Part shown: one piece after another, positions 25,321-36,838 of the stretch
Layout: every line of letters begins with the position of its first letter
How positions within the stretch are numbered: position 1 is the first letter of the stretch
Origin: Typhlomys cinereus
Taxonomy: Eukaryota > Chordata > Mammalia > Rodentia > Platacanthomyidae
Direction: 5' to 3'
Assembly (NCBI GenBank): GCA_023101885.1
Contig: JALPQD010000053.1
Location: 5,086,447 to 5,150,446, forward strand
DNA length: 64,000 nt
Program-made: the position numbers and the translations under genes
Notes under the pieces: model-generated
The model's database searches: none
Told to the model about the DNA's origin: nothing
The model's input: only the letters and a program-made list of their open reading frames with translations

Positions 25321-26304
25321 CAAATGCAACTTTAATAAATTGTAAAATGCGTCCTTGGATGAAGACAAGGAGCGGGAATATCTGGCTGTGTGAATGTGCG
25401 CATGTCGCTTCCTCACACTGGGTACTGTGGGCCTGCGTGCTCAGCGCGAGAACTGAAGATTGCACACCCATGAGCTACTGCTGAGCCTAGATGGAGGTCA
25501 GGAGCCAGAAAAGAAGTGATATTCCCAAGGCCTTGGTCAGAGCATAAACTATCACAGAGTGGAAAGTGCTTTTTGAAGTGAAAAAGAAAGCTCTGTGGAC
25601 TCGGGCACGCTGTGAACTGGACAGCACCTGAGAAATGCCTGCTGTGGGTCAAACAAATTAGCACAACCCCTCTGCACTGGGCACAAACAAACCCAGGGAG
25701 CCCGGGAGTGCCAAGAGCAAGACCTTCCAGCCACTAGCAACATCTGTTGCTTATGGAGAGCGCATCTGTGACTAGCGTCCTCACAAACTGTCCAGGAAGG
25801 GAGATCGTGAATGCCTAAAAGAGCAGCTACAAAGCATAACAAGACAGAATAAAACACTGAGTTGTTACAAGACTCGCTCAGGATTTTTCAATGGTCATTT
25901 GCCTGACGCTATCCCAGTCTTCACTTTTAGCTGATACCTTTCCCCGTGGCTTTTGACTTCATGAGCCTAGACCAGTGTCCATTTTGTCAAGTAAAAGGAA
26001 GGCTAACACTTTGCCCTCAGATATTGCCAGAAGAGCACAATCAGACACAGTCAGGCATTAAAGGACTCATGAAATCAAATTCTCCAAAAGGAAGCCAGAG
26101 ATGAACTCCCCACAGCCTACTCTGTGAATGCGAAGGCTTCCTTGGGTATGCTATTCAGGGTGAGAGAGAAGTGGAAGGGAATCTATCCTGACAGACAATA
26201 GGAAAATATCAAAATCCTTAGGAAATAAGGAGCAATCTTATGATGGGCTTATGACAGGTTCACTGTCAGGATTATTTTGGCATTCATATGCTTCCTCCTG
26301 GGAA

Positions 26305-26365
26305 GAATATATATATTCTATATATATATTCTATATATTATATTATATATTATATATATATAAGA
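26305..26365. repeat. AT-rich palindromic microsatellite
   Basis: Repeated tatatattctatatatatat-type units with local self-complementarity, ending near 26365. Confidence 0.85.
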
Positions 26366-27153
26366 ATATTATATTACTTCAGTATAAAAATTTCCACTTT
26401 GGAATTGGTTAACTACAAAGATCATAACAGAATGAGAAACTGGACTTAGATGTTATAATAAACTTACCGTCAAATAAAGAGTTCATACATATTTTTCCAA
26501 TCGCTTGTGCCTTTTCTTACCAAAAGAACAATATTAGAGGACAGTGTGACTGCTTAGTGAGCAAAAGTGGGGCAACTTGCTGGATTATATTGTTTTTGTT
26601 GTTGTTGTTGTTTTTTGGCAAACTTGGAAATCTGAGTTTGGTGTCCCGAACCTACATGATTTAAAGAAAGAACCAACTTCCAGAAAGCTATCCTTTGACT
26701 TCTATAAGCACATCATAATACACATGTACCTACTTTATCAAAATAAAAAAAATGCACTGAATATTTCTATGGAAAATTGGTCAATGTACTGACCAAACAA
26801 ACATATATAGAAAATAATGGCGCATCGAAGGAACAACAATATCCTCTGGTCTTCTGTAACTGCTCACAGCAAGCAGGAACCATCATCTGGGAATAAAGCC
26901 ACTTTGTTAAGAGACTAGAATCATCTCTATTTTCCAAAGAACAAGCCACTTGTGTGAGAGAAGATGCTGTTTGACCATCTGACCTTGGGCCCTTCTATTC
27001 TTCTGGCCGTTTCCTTTCACAAGAGCTGAGGAAGATCCAGCTTTATCTGCTCATGGAGGCTTGCTGCAGTGCCAAGAAACCACTTGAAATCGACCCACTC
27101 AATTTTACCTTTCTCCCCTCTGGAGTCAGCCCAGCCCGCCCTTTGCTCCTCAC

Positions 27154-27256
27154 CTGACAGGTGCACCTCGGCTTTGTGCAGGCTTCAGCATGACGGTCAC
27201 CGTGTTGTCAGTTTGATTCAAAGGTGTCTCAAATTCATATGCTGGCATAGATGGTG
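27154..27256 (-). CDS. PTPRM: PTPRM exon, start of fourth FN3 repeat
   Basis: This 103-bp exon lies between an acceptor ending ccccag and a donor starting gtgagg. It starts in phase 1, where the G ending the 32962 exon plus CA gives Ala, and it ends in phase 2 with AG, which completes Ser with the C at 135. The encoded peptide runs [20 protein letters not shown] and then a segment ending [10 protein letters not shown]. This is the opening strands of FN3-4 and carries an NQT sequon. Compared with human PTPRM from memory there are two conservative changes, Phe for Leu in YEFETP and Gln for His in PAQSRG. No start codon is expected, so simple ORF scanning does not reveal this exon. It was found by reading the reverse complement for the expected peptide, and both junction phases fit its neighbours exactly. 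Confidence 0.95.
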
Positions 27257-27870
27257 CTGGGGACAAGAATTAGATGGGACACTCATTAATTCTATTTTTT
27301 AATCCTTAATCTTTACTGTGTTTTCTAAAAAGCACTGTGAATATAGTGCACTTCGAATAACTGTAGGCATCAAGTGATCACAAAGGAGGCTCATGCATAC
27401 CTCCTATATATGTCCTAAATGGGCATAGTTGCTGATGCCAGAACTTATCGACTGACCTCTTTGACCTGAGATGAAATTGGAAGAGAGCATAAGAGGCTTA
27501 TAAAGTGTCAGTGATGTTCATTTTCTCCATTTGGATTTTGAATGTATGTTTGAAGTATGTTTTTGAAAATGCATGAGCTAATAGTTTATACACAGACATG
27601 CAAACACGCTATTCAGGTCATGTGTCATTGTTAGGCACAGGTTGAAGGTTTGAGCAAGGGGCACATTTGTAAAGAATTAATGGTTGAGTTAAGTCCAGAA
27701 CACAAACCTGCAGGAGATTGTCTAGCTGATGGGGAAGGCCCAGCCCCATGGTGGGTGGGATTAGGCCCTGGAATAAAATATAGAGAGCTGGCTGAGAAAG
27801 TTGGCATCCTTGTGTACACTTGGCCAGACATGCCGGTCTGGCCAGTAAAGAGTGTCCCTCTATCAGGCAT

Positions 27871-28301
27871 TGTCATAGTTAAGCACAGGTGTCAACTTGA
27901 CTGTTGAGAGTTTGAGCTCTGGGCACAGTTGTAGAGAGTTGATGGTTGAGTTCAGCCCAGAGCAAACCTGAAGGACATTGTCTAGCTGATGGGGAAGACC
28001 CATCCCATAGTGGGTGGGATTAGGCCCTGGATAAATCACAGAGAGCTGGTTGAGAGAGTTGGCATCCTTCTGTATACTTGGCCAGACATGCTGGTCTGGC
28101 AAGTAAGGATTGTCCATTGTCCATCTCTCAGCCGTTATACAGGGATGGTGTGGCCAGTTCCCTTGGCTTTGGTGTTGGTGCATGCTCTCTCGTCAAGCTG
28201 GACTGAGAACTGTAACCGGACTGTCGTGAGAAAGTAAACTCCTTGTTCCCTTAAATTGTGTGATGGTCATTTATCAGTAACCATGCAGGCAGACTGCAAC
28301 A
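27871..28301 (+). mobile_element. Solo LTR nested inside the 5' LTR of the 27.6-30.2 kb element
   Basis: A complete LTR from TGTCATAGTTAAGCACAGGT to CTGCAACA. The outer LTR stops just before it (tatcaggcat) and resumes just after it (gccattatgtagagatggtg), matching the continuous sequence at about 30043-30070. The flanks ggcat and gccat fit a 5-bp target-site duplication with one mismatch. Confidence 0.85.
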
Positions 28302-28601
28302 GCCATTATGTAGAGATGGTGTGGCCAGTTCCCTGAGCCCTGGTGCTGATGTGAGCTCTCCTGCAAAGTTGGATGAGGAACTATAACCAGTCTATCATAA
28401 GAGAAGAAACCCTTTGTTCCCTTAAGCCATTTGATGGTGATTTATCAGCAACCATGCAGGCAAAATGCAAAAGAATTTGGTACTCAGGAAGTGGGGTGTG
28501 CTGATAAATCTGGCTATGTGGCTTTTGTGGATTTTGAACATTTTTGTTAGAGAAATTTGGAAATGTTTGAAGATTTTTGTAGATGCAAAAACGTTTGAAC
28601 A

Positions 28602-28901
28602 GAGTTTAATGCCCATTTGGAAAACAGTGATGCTGAGAGAGTCATGAATTGTTTGGATCCAGTTTGTGATGAAGGGAAGTTAAATTTAAGACAACGGACT
28701 GGTTTGCTTGATAGAAGTGCACTGTGTTGTTGGCCGTGAAGCTTTGGATGGAGTTTAATGGCCCATTTGAAAAATAGTGATGCTGAGAGAGTCATGAATT
28801 GTTTGGGCCCAGTTTGTGATTAAGGTGAAGTTAAATTTAAATATGATGGACTGATTTGCTTGATAGAAGAGAGCTGTGCTTTTGGCTGTGAAGCTTTGGA
28901 T
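28602..28901 (+). repeat. Tandem duplication of about 149 bp inside the LTR element interior
   Basis: 28602-28750 and 28751-28900 both run from gagtttaatg through gatgctgagagagtcatgaa to gtgaagctttggat. The two copies differ at scattered positions. Confidence 0.9.
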
Positions 28902-29803
28902 ATAGAAAGGGCAGGCAGCAGAACACCTGCTGTTGTTGGAGAAATGAACATCAGTGAAGGAAAACCTAATGTTTTGCACTGGGATGGTGGAAGACATGAA
29001 TGAACACCACCACATGTCAATTCTGAGGTTGGAAAACCCGAATTCTTTCAGGGGCCAAAAACCCAAATTGAAGCTGTTTCCTGCCCATTGGAAGTTTTGG
29101 TTGCCTAGAAAAGGACTTTTCCAAGAGTCAGCATGCTAAAGTTGGTAGAGCTATGTGGCTCGAGTGGACCAAGCTACATTTCAACCTCGTTGCAGAATCT
29201 GCCAGCATCCCCCACATGGCACTGGCTTTAGTGTCCGATTAAAGGGTTCATCAGCAGGTATGGAGTTCCTGCAAGGACAGGTGAAACTTATAGCTGCAGA
29301 GGATAACCCAGAATATTGATGGAAATGACAGAACCTTGGGCTGTATGCTAAAGATGGCTGTGAATGGAGATTCAGTCTGGTGTAGAGGAACTCTACTTTT
29401 ACAACTTTTAGTTGCAAACGGGGACTGGGAATGCCTAGAATCTTTGAGCCACCTTAACTATGTGATGAGCCACAGAAGATGGACATTGAAGTAAAGAATG
29501 CGTTATTTGATTTACTGGACTCTGATCTTAATTTAATGTTTTCTTGTTATGTCAAGATACTTCTGCTTTAATGTTTTATCTGTTTTAAAGTATTTAACTT
29601 ATTCTGATTTAATACACTCTTAAGGTTAAGAAACACTGAACTTTTAAAATGTTGGAACTGAAGATTTAATGAGAGAACATTTTAAATTTGTCTATGAAAT
29701 GTATTTATATCTTTAAGATAACTTTTAATACTTATGGGAACAAGGATTGAAGGTTACAGTTTAAAAGTGCTATGTTTTTGTGTCAAGTTGACAAGGAGTG
29801 TAG

Positions 29804-30214
29804 TGTCATAGTTAGGCACAGGTGTCAACTTGATAGTTAAGGGTTTGAGGTCTGGGCATACTTTGTAGGGAATTAATGATTGAGTTAAGCCCAGAACAGA
29901 CCTGCAGGAAATTATCTAGCTGATGGGGAAGGCCCGGCCCATGGTGGGTAGGATTAGGCTCTGGAATAAAAATAGAGAGCTGGTTGAGAGAGTTGGCATC
30001 CTTGTGAATACTTGCTGGTCTGGCAAGTAAGGATCGTCTCTCACTCAGCCATTACGTAGAGATGGTGTGGCCAGTTCCCTCAGCTCTGGTGTTGGTGTGA
30101 GCGCTCCTGCAAAGTTGGACAAGGAACTAGAACTAGTGTATCATAAGAGAATAAACTCTTGTTACCTTAAGTTTGATGGTGATTTATCAGCAGCCATGCA
30201 GGCGAACTGCAACA
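29804..30214 (+). mobile_element. 3' LTR of the 27.6-30.2 kb element
   Basis: TGTCATAGTTAGGCACAGGT at the start and GCGAACTGCAACA at the end. The interior phrases are shared with the other LTR copies, including ataaactcttgttacctta near the 3' end, which resembles an AATAAA-type processing region. Confidence 0.85.
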
Positions 30215-30484
30215 GCATGTGGAAATAATCCCCAGGACCAAAAATAAATAAAGAAATAAATTCTATAGCTCTTACATTAAAATGAAGGTTTCTCATATAC
30301 TAAAGATCCTACTGGGGATTTAAAGAGGACAGTCGAGCCAGAGAGACTTAGTGGAAAGAGTTAGTGACAGCTGGTGGGATCTCGGCAAAGGCAAGATTGG
30401 GGGAACACATGGGGATTGACGAGCAGCATGGGTCTGATTTCTGAGGTGCTTTGTCTTATTCAACATATCAACCTCAGGACAGTA

Positions 30485-30715
30485 GGAATGGGGGGATGAA
30501 GCACAATGCATACAGTGCTTGCCTAGCATGCACAGAGCCCTGGGTATATTCTCTAGGCACTACATAAATCGGGAAGGGAGGTGACATGCCTCGAATCCCA
30601 ATGTAAAGGACACAGATGCAAAAAGGACCAGGAATTCAAGTCTGCCCTCAGCTGAAAGCAAGTATGAGTCCAGTGTGGGCTACATAACTCCTTGCCTGGA
30701 GACTAGAGAGCTTAA
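30485..30715 (+). mobile_element. B4-like SINE (ID head fused to B1)
   Basis: gatgaagcacaatgcataca and gtgcttgcctagcatgcaca form an ID-type head. tgacatgcctcgaatcccaa and gtccagtgtgggctacataa follow as a B1-type second half. Confidence 0.65.
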
Positions 30716-31576
30716 GTACATCAATCATCAATGGGACTTCACTTGTAGTTTCTTAAAATAGAAAACTCCAACCTCATGCAAACTATAGCTTTTTCCCCTT
30801 TTTGTTTTCCTTCTTTCCTCTCTTCCTTCCTCTATTCTTTCCTCCTTCCCTCCTTTCCTCCATCCATCCTTACTTTCTCTTTCTTTTAAATAGTTACCTT
30901 TGATGAATGTGCATAAAGCAACTAAAATGTCAAGTTTCTTTGCTTTTGGATAGAAAAAAGTAAACTTAGAATACTAATTATTGGGATTTTTATCTAATAT
31001 ATATGAGGAATTTTAATTATGTTTTTTTCTCACAGAACATCTTCCTTATAATAATCACTGATATATGCTCTCTTCTTGGGAAAATACTTAAAAAATATTT
31101 GGAGGTTATACACATTGGCATTTCATCCTTAAATTATCATGAGAAATGGATAACAATGGATATATCATCTTACTAGGCTCTATTCACTTCAAGTTAGAGG
31201 ACATAATTCTACTTTACCCAGTATGTTTTCCTCATTAAAATCTGTGAGTCTGTCTACTTTTTAACCTCAGAAGGAAAACTCCATTCCAACTCTATCCCAT
31301 TCCTATAACATAATGCTTTATATTTCATGTCAAATGTAGATTAAGTTTTAAGTCAAGTTTGTATTCACAAATAAAATCTTACACAATGAAAAAGTACCCT
31401 TAAATTATAATTGTGGAAATACAAAATTCTAAACCTCTTTTCCTAAAACCTAGGCGATATACATAAACTAATCTAATTATGAAAATTTCTTTCTTTCCAT
31501 TCCAAATTGAAGCTTTTTACAAAGCTAAAATGAAGGGTATAAATTATAGCAAGAGGAAAGTTTTAGATCTAATCTT

Positions 31577-31985
31577 TGGTATGGTTTGGATAGAGAACGT
31601 CAGCAGAAGGGTGCACGTGTTGAAGGAAGGCTTGGTCCCTAACCAATGGCAACATTGAGTGAGGCCTGGGCCAGGGGTATGCAATCTAATGGATGTATTG
31701 CTCGGTGAGTTCAGAGCTGAATAGACTATTGGGAATTAAGCCTAGCTGGAAGAAGAGAGTCACAGGGGAGAACCTCCAAGAGTCTATCTTTCCGTTGTTC
31801 TCTTTGCTTCCCAGCCACCACAAGGGGAGAGGCTTTGCTTTACCACACATTCTTCTCTAAGATGTATAGTGGCTTCTCAGACTGCAGGTGGTGGGGCCAA
31901 GCAACCCCGGACTGTGACTTGTACTTGCCAGCCAAAATGAATGTTTTACTTCCTCAGGCATTTTGTCACAATCATGGAAGAGCTC
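31577..31985 (+). mobile_element. MLT1-like ancient MaLR LTR
   Basis: It begins tttggtatggtttggataga, includes gttgaaggaaggcttggtcc and gagctgaatagactattggg, and ends cattttgtcacaatcatgga. This is the canonical order of MLT1/MST LTRs, in a decayed copy. Confidence 0.7.
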
Positions 31986-32639
31986 ATGGACACAACTCCT
32001 TGCCAAAAGTCAAACATTTCTCCACTTGTACTGAAAAGGTGTGGAAAATGTTTGGAATTCATTGTATTGTTATCTATCCCATACCAGAAGGCAGTTTTGT
32101 TTGCTCTAGGTTGAAAATTCACAGGTATTTTCTGCACAGACAAACATGCCCAGAATTATTTCTCAAAATACATCTTTTGTTGGATGATGCAATTGAGACT
32201 CTAAAAGGCCAGTGGACCTAGTTCCCAGTATCATCCTTCATGCCTCCACTCTACACAATGGAAAACTATTAACCACATGATCTTAAGAATGGCAGAGCCT
32301 TCTGGAAGCAGAGCCCAGAGGCTGTATATCTGATCAGCTCATGGTTTCTCCAGCACTGCTGCTTTGTGAACCTGTGTTTGCCGAGAGGAGGAAGCCCCTC
32401 AATAGAACCTTCTGCCTCATAGCCAAGAGCTCCAAGGCAAATGGGCAAAACAGTAGTCATGTCCTAATGCAAGAGGAGCCTACTCTGGCTGGTGCTAAAT
32501 GCATACACTTTGTTTTACCCCATGAATCTGTCTTAGGTGCCCAAGGTATTTGTATTCATATGAATGAAATGTGTTAACTTCAGCCTTATGTCTTCATGTT
32601 TGTGCACATGTATGCATGCATGCATGCTTCTGGATGTGC

Positions 32640-32642
32640 ATG

Positions 32643-32686
<44 letters not shown>

Positions 32687-32880
32687 TATATATAGAGAGA
32701 GAGCACTTGAGTGTGAGTGCCTGTTAAGAACCAAGGGAATTATCCTGGATTGTTCTACCTTATTGCTTTGCTCTGGGATTTCCCAGGCTGCCATAACTAT
32801 CCTGAATTGGGGGTCTGAATTCAGGTCCTCTGGCTTGCAAGGCAAAGGCTTTAACCACTGAGTCACCTTCCCAGTCCCAG
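32640..32880 (-). mobile_element. B2-like SINE, older subfamily, with GT tail
   Basis: The reverse complement begins gggactgggaaggtgactca, then gtggttaaagcctttgcctt, and ends in a GT tract at 32645-32681 followed by GA repeats. It lies only about 80 bp from the PTPRM donor at 32961. Confidence 0.82.
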
Positions 32881-32961
32881 CTTTGTGTACGTGATAGCAG
32901 AAATGCACAGGCATGGAAATGCCACTGCTGGCAGAAAGCACGGCTCGTGAATGCATGGTAC

Positions 32962-33163
32962 CTGAAATCTTGGTGGTGAACTGGTTGGTGGCCGGGGGCC
33001 CAAAGCCCTTTGCGGTGCTGGCGCGAACAGTAAAGCTGTAAGTGGTTCCAGGATACAGGCCGAAGAAGAGAAAGTGGGTTTCATTGCCCAGCTTCGAGAC
33101 TCTTCCACTTTGGTTGGATAAGTCTATTTCTGGGTCAAAAGAACTGACTGCTTTGTAGGTGAT
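32962..33163 (-). CDS. PTPRM: PTPRM exon, second half of third FN3 repeat
   Basis: This 202-bp exon follows an acceptor ending tctgcag and precedes a donor starting gtacc. It begins in phase 0 with ATC ACC TAC and ends in phase 1 with a single G. The translation starts [20 protein letters not shown], contains the FN3 hallmark [15 protein letters not shown], and ends FTTKIS. Two N-glycosylation sequons are visible, NQS and NET. Human PTPRM has Ile rather than Val in SFTVRAS as I recall it. Joined to the 42493 exon it gives 312 bp, a multiple of three bounded by phase-1 introns, as expected for an FN3 module. A longer open frame over this region (32594-33187) is only read-through into both flanking introns. 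Confidence 0.97.
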
Positions 33164-33699
33164 CTGCAGAAGAGTAAAAAACAGCACACATTATCTGGTG
33201 TCAGATGGACCAGGATCGCATCTATCCAGCAAGCTCTTCTGATGCAGGCCCCTCCTAGTAAGCTGTTCTGCTCAGCTTCTCTTCCACTAGTGAACCTGAT
33301 GAAGAGCCTCAAGGACTCAACCCAAGCCATAATGAGGTGTTGCTTTCATACAGAGAGACTTCAAGCTCCTAGATCAGAAACTGAAGGATGGGTCTGGATT
33401 AAACCGATACAATGACACTGTTGCAATTCCAATTGTCATAACAGCCCATTTGGAGTAAAATAGCTGACTAGACATAGGCTGACAAATACAGAGCACAGAC
33501 AAGCAAAGGCATCATGTCTAATCTACAGCCACTATCTGATTTAGCCCTGAATAGGATTATTGTGTGTCTGGAACAAGGCCACTTTCAGCAATGGACCAAT
33601 GTCTGCTCCAAAAATAAATACTCGATGCATGCCAGTTGGTCTCAGAGCTGCAAATGGAGCACTATTAGCAGTTAGACTAATTATGGTGTTTTTTCCCTG

Positions 33700-33905
33700 A
33701 GCAATATTGTCTAACAGAAGTCTCTGGAATGATGGCAATTGTGTGTCCTGCATTATTCAACATGGTGGTCATGTGTTATACGTGGCTACGGAGACCTTGG
33801 GATGTGGCTATTGATTCTAGGAACCAAATATTTCACTTACTTTTAATGAAATTGAATGTACATGTAAATTGCCACATGACTAGCAGTTCCCTTCTCAGAG
33901 AACAT
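33700..33905 (+). mobile_element. MER5-like hAT DNA transposon remnant
   Basis: tattgtctaacagaagtctc and tacgtggctacggagacctt, with gatgtggctattgattctag and gccacatgactagcag, recall the repeated 'gtggctat' and 'gccacatg' motifs of MER5-type elements. The match is by eye only. Confidence 0.4.
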
Positions 33906-34359
33906 GACTCTAGGCAGTTTTTCGATATTTGGCTACATACGCAATAGTCTCATGTGGGTCTGGGGTCTTTGAAGTAACAATAATATAGGTGTCTTCAAAT
34001 TTTGCCTTTTCGAGTGACTTTTTAAAAAAGAATTTCAGTGTGAGTAGTTCATCAACTACTCAAGAACATGCACTTTAGTGGTGATTACTAACTTCTGGTT
34101 GTAATGATATAATTTTCAAGTATGGCATATTCAAAAGTTTTAAATTGCAAAACTGAGCACTTTTCGAGCTTTCAAATAGGTAAACCTCCTCATAATTTAT
34201 GTGCATGCTCTCTAACACTGTTATTATACGGGGCGATAATTGACATTCTTTTTTCTTATATTTACACCGTGTCATTATAATTAAGAAGACCTCTCTGAAA
34301 GAGGTTTCTAGATTGAATCACCCGAGCTTTGACGAGGAACTGTATATTAATCGCTGCAG

Positions 34360-34371
34360 CACGTGACGTCA
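34360..34371 (+). promoter_or_regulatory. Overlapping E-box (CACGTG) and CRE (TGACGTCA)
   Basis: The 12-base cacgtgacgtca contains a perfect palindromic E-box and a perfect CREB/ATF site. The surrounding 34320-34410 has several further CpGs in otherwise CpG-poor intron. Whether it is used is unknown. Confidence 0.4.
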
Positions 34372-34632
34372 CCAGAGTCAGACGGATCCGTTGTTAACGC
34401 TCCGCTGATCTCTCTCCTGTGGATGAAGAAGTTGAGAAGACTCCAGCTGCCATGAGAGAAGTGGGGGAGCCTCTCTGTGCACTCGCTTGCCTAGCTTTCT
34501 ATTCTGGACCCCCAGTCCACAGGGTAACTGGAAGGAGGCAGGTCTGAACAGAAGCAGCATAGAGCCTCCCCTGAGGTCACTGGTTCATTGGAAACCTCTG
34601 CGGAGCACCTCCAAGTGTGCCTACTGCTGTGC

Positions 34633-34635
<3 letters not shown>

Positions 34636-34684
<49 letters not shown>
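34636..34684. repeat. GT dinucleotide microsatellite without an attached SINE
   Basis: A nearly pure GT run flanked by single-copy-looking sequence. No SINE body follows it. Confidence 0.95.
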
Positions 34685-36025
34685 TTGCAGCCTCTGCAGT
34701 GGGAAACAATCTGGTGGGAGGGGCGGAGGCAGGCCGACAGCTAGGACACAGGCAACGCAGTCAGGATCGCCACCACCCATCAGGGTTGTGCCAGTCTTGT
34801 TGTTCACCCCACTGTCTCGGCTACAGACTTTCAGTGACAGGACATAAAGGCATATGGGACAAAACCCAAAATCCTTTGTTCCTGTCTCAGGCCAGCTTTG
34901 ACTTGTCTCTCCAGCATATTTCTGACCTGGCAACATTTTCAAGACTACATTATGCTACCCTCTGTCCTGTCCGGGAAGTGTCTTTTCAGCTCCACAGTCA
35001 TTGGGCTTTTCTGGCACTGCTCTTGTCCACGGACCACCACTGTTGGGTTCTCTGCCCACTTAGATCTGTCAGCTCCCATTCACACAGGAGCTGAAGGCCA
35101 ATAAGCAGATCAGGCACTGACTTCACGGAGCAGAGAATCTGGGGTATGGTTGAGCTTGGCAATGCTGCAATCAATATATTCATTGTGTTAAAACACTAAG
35201 GACAGGAAAAAACAAATTCAATTACTAGATAGGAAGCACGGCACTTGGGACTAGGGAAGGAGATGCTGCTGGAGTTGAAGGGATGAGCTATGAAGGACCA
35301 GTCAGGCATGAACTGGGGGAAAACCTGGGTTAAGTCCATGTAGCGGGAGTGCACTTGGCCCAGGAAATGGACAGATGGAAGATCCATGAGGACTCTGGGG
35401 GCTGCAGGAATGGGGTGCTACACCATGACTAGCCCTGTACCCCAAGGTAAAAGATTTAGAGACACACAGCCAGGAGCTGCTGAATATCTGAAGTGTGGAA
35501 ATAAAAAATCATCTGATAGTTTCATAAAACTATCACCTTGGCCAGCACGTAGACTGTGAATCTGATTGGAAGGTGATGCACGGGAAGTAGGGAGACCACT
35601 GAGAACTATGCGCAGAGTCCAGGGCCTGAAGCTGGGGTGGTGGGCAGAAGATCCCTGCTCAAACTAATGGGGGAGGGGGAGGATGCAGAAAGGAAACACC
35701 TAGAAAGTTTTAGAGGCAAAGCAGACAGTGTTTAGCAACAGGGGCTGCATATGAAAAGGTAGGAGAATAGACAATAGAGGTAACATATTAGCCTTTAAAA
35801 CATAGTCCTGCTTAGTGAAATGGGATGGCATGAACTGGCTGGTGAATACAGACATGTCATATTTGACATGCCCATGACAGCCAAGTGCACATGAATATAT
35901 AACAAAAATAAGGATCTGAAGACTTGGCTGGGGATAGAAATTCAGGGAGTAGCATGCAGATGGTATCAGGATGGCACAGGAACATGAAGGAAAGAAGTTT
36001 ACAAAAGGAACCTGGAGCCACGTGG

Positions 36026-36415
36026 TGTCCGTAGATACAGGTGCCAACCTGACAACAGAGAACTGAGCCTTGGAACATCTATGGAGAATTAATTATTTGA
36101 GACAAGCTCTAAGAAAGCCTGTTGGAGACGATCTAATTGATGTGGGAAGATCCAGACCATAATAAGTAGGACCACTCCCTGAACAGGCAACTAAGATGTT
36201 AAGAGAATTAGTTGACGTTGACAGGCTGGCACAGAAGTGTGCATCCTTTCAACTTATCTCAAGAATGTGATGTGACCAGCTCCCCTCGTTCTCATGGCGT
36301 GAGCTCTCCTGCCACACTGATGAACTAGAAACTCTGGATCAAGAATAAAACTCTTAACCCCCTAAATGGATCGCTTCTACACTCTTTCAGCAATGGGAAG
36401 ATGAAACTAACATAC
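36026..36415 (+). mobile_element. Older solo LTR related to the 27.6-30.2 kb family
   Basis: tgtccgtagatacaggtgcc at the start, then tatggagaattaattatttg, gacgatctaattgatgtggg, ttgacaggctggcacagaag and gtgatgtgaccagctcccct, in the same order as the LTR at 29804-30214 but more diverged. Confidence 0.7.
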
Positions 36416-36838
36416 AGGCCCTAGGGACCCCTGGACAGAAAAGGTGGGGCCAAGAAACATTCAGAAAAACAGCGAGAAAGCAGTGGTGGGAACGGCTTCT
36501 GCTGTGATTGAAGGTAACAATAAGCAAACACACCCACCTCTGTCGCGCAGGCTGAGAGCCCAGATTTGCTTACTGCACATCAGTAATCACAGATGAGCCA
36601 GTCAGTGCTTCCCGCCCAGGCCACGACCCTAAACTCTGCTGGCCGTGAGTCACAGGGACTCTGGTTCTGTTGTTTAGTCTTAAATCATGATTAGCATATG
36701 TCAGAGGAAATGGAAGAGCTCATGTCATTGCATTTCTTTCCTGAAAGTGACTCACGGCTCATTCTTCTTTCTGATCTCCCTGTGGTCAGTACATATTTGG
36801 CACTCAGTATGTATTTCCTGAAAAGATTATTATTATTG

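Larger units (their letters stand above)
136..27153 (-). other. PTPRM: PTPRM intron within FN3-4 (27.0 kb)
   Basis: This intron is bounded by gtgagg at 27153 and ctag at 136 on the gene strand. Its recognised repeats are listed separately. Stretches where I see no gene and no confident repeat are 640-1080, 1990-2200, 2347-3911 (AT-rich, single-copy in appearance), 4305-4640, 8350-10400 apart from an AAT tract, 10830-11820, 12760-13480, 13640-14550, 14800-15450, 15940-16990, 17790-18640, 19560-20390, 21190-22140, 22345-23010, 23065-24410, 25320-26300 and 26370-27150. A CT-rich block sits at 11715-11825. Confidence 0.9.
27623..30214 (+). mobile_element. LTR retrotransposon (MaLR/ERVL-like), both LTRs, non-coding interior
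   Basis: Two direct LTR repeats flank a 1.3-kb interior. The 5' copy occupies 27623-27870 plus 28302-28472 and is split by a nested LTR. The 3' copy is 29804-30214. The host flank ends tcatg at 27618-27622, and gcatg follows at 30215-30219, consistent with a short target-site duplication. The interior starts with tttggtactcaggaagtggg, resembling the primer-binding side of MaLR elements. No retroviral reading frame is visible. The element lies antisense to PTPRM. Confidence 0.82.
27257..32961 (-). other. PTPRM: PTPRM intron between FN3-3 and FN3-4 (5.7 kb)
   Basis: Phase-1 intron, donor gtacc and acceptor ccccag. Nearly half is the LTR element at 27623-30214. It also holds a B4-like SINE, an MLT1-like LTR and a SINE with a GT tract. 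A pyrimidine-rich stretch lies at 30790-30890. The AT-rich stretch 30890-31570 and the segment 31990-32630 show no gene and no repeat I can name. Confidence 0.9.

Noticed and set aside
32594..33187. 197-residue antisense open frame
   Set aside because: Its first part is the real FN3-3 exon (33163-32962). The rest reads through the donor into a SINE and its GT tract, and GT-AG boundaries define the exon instead.
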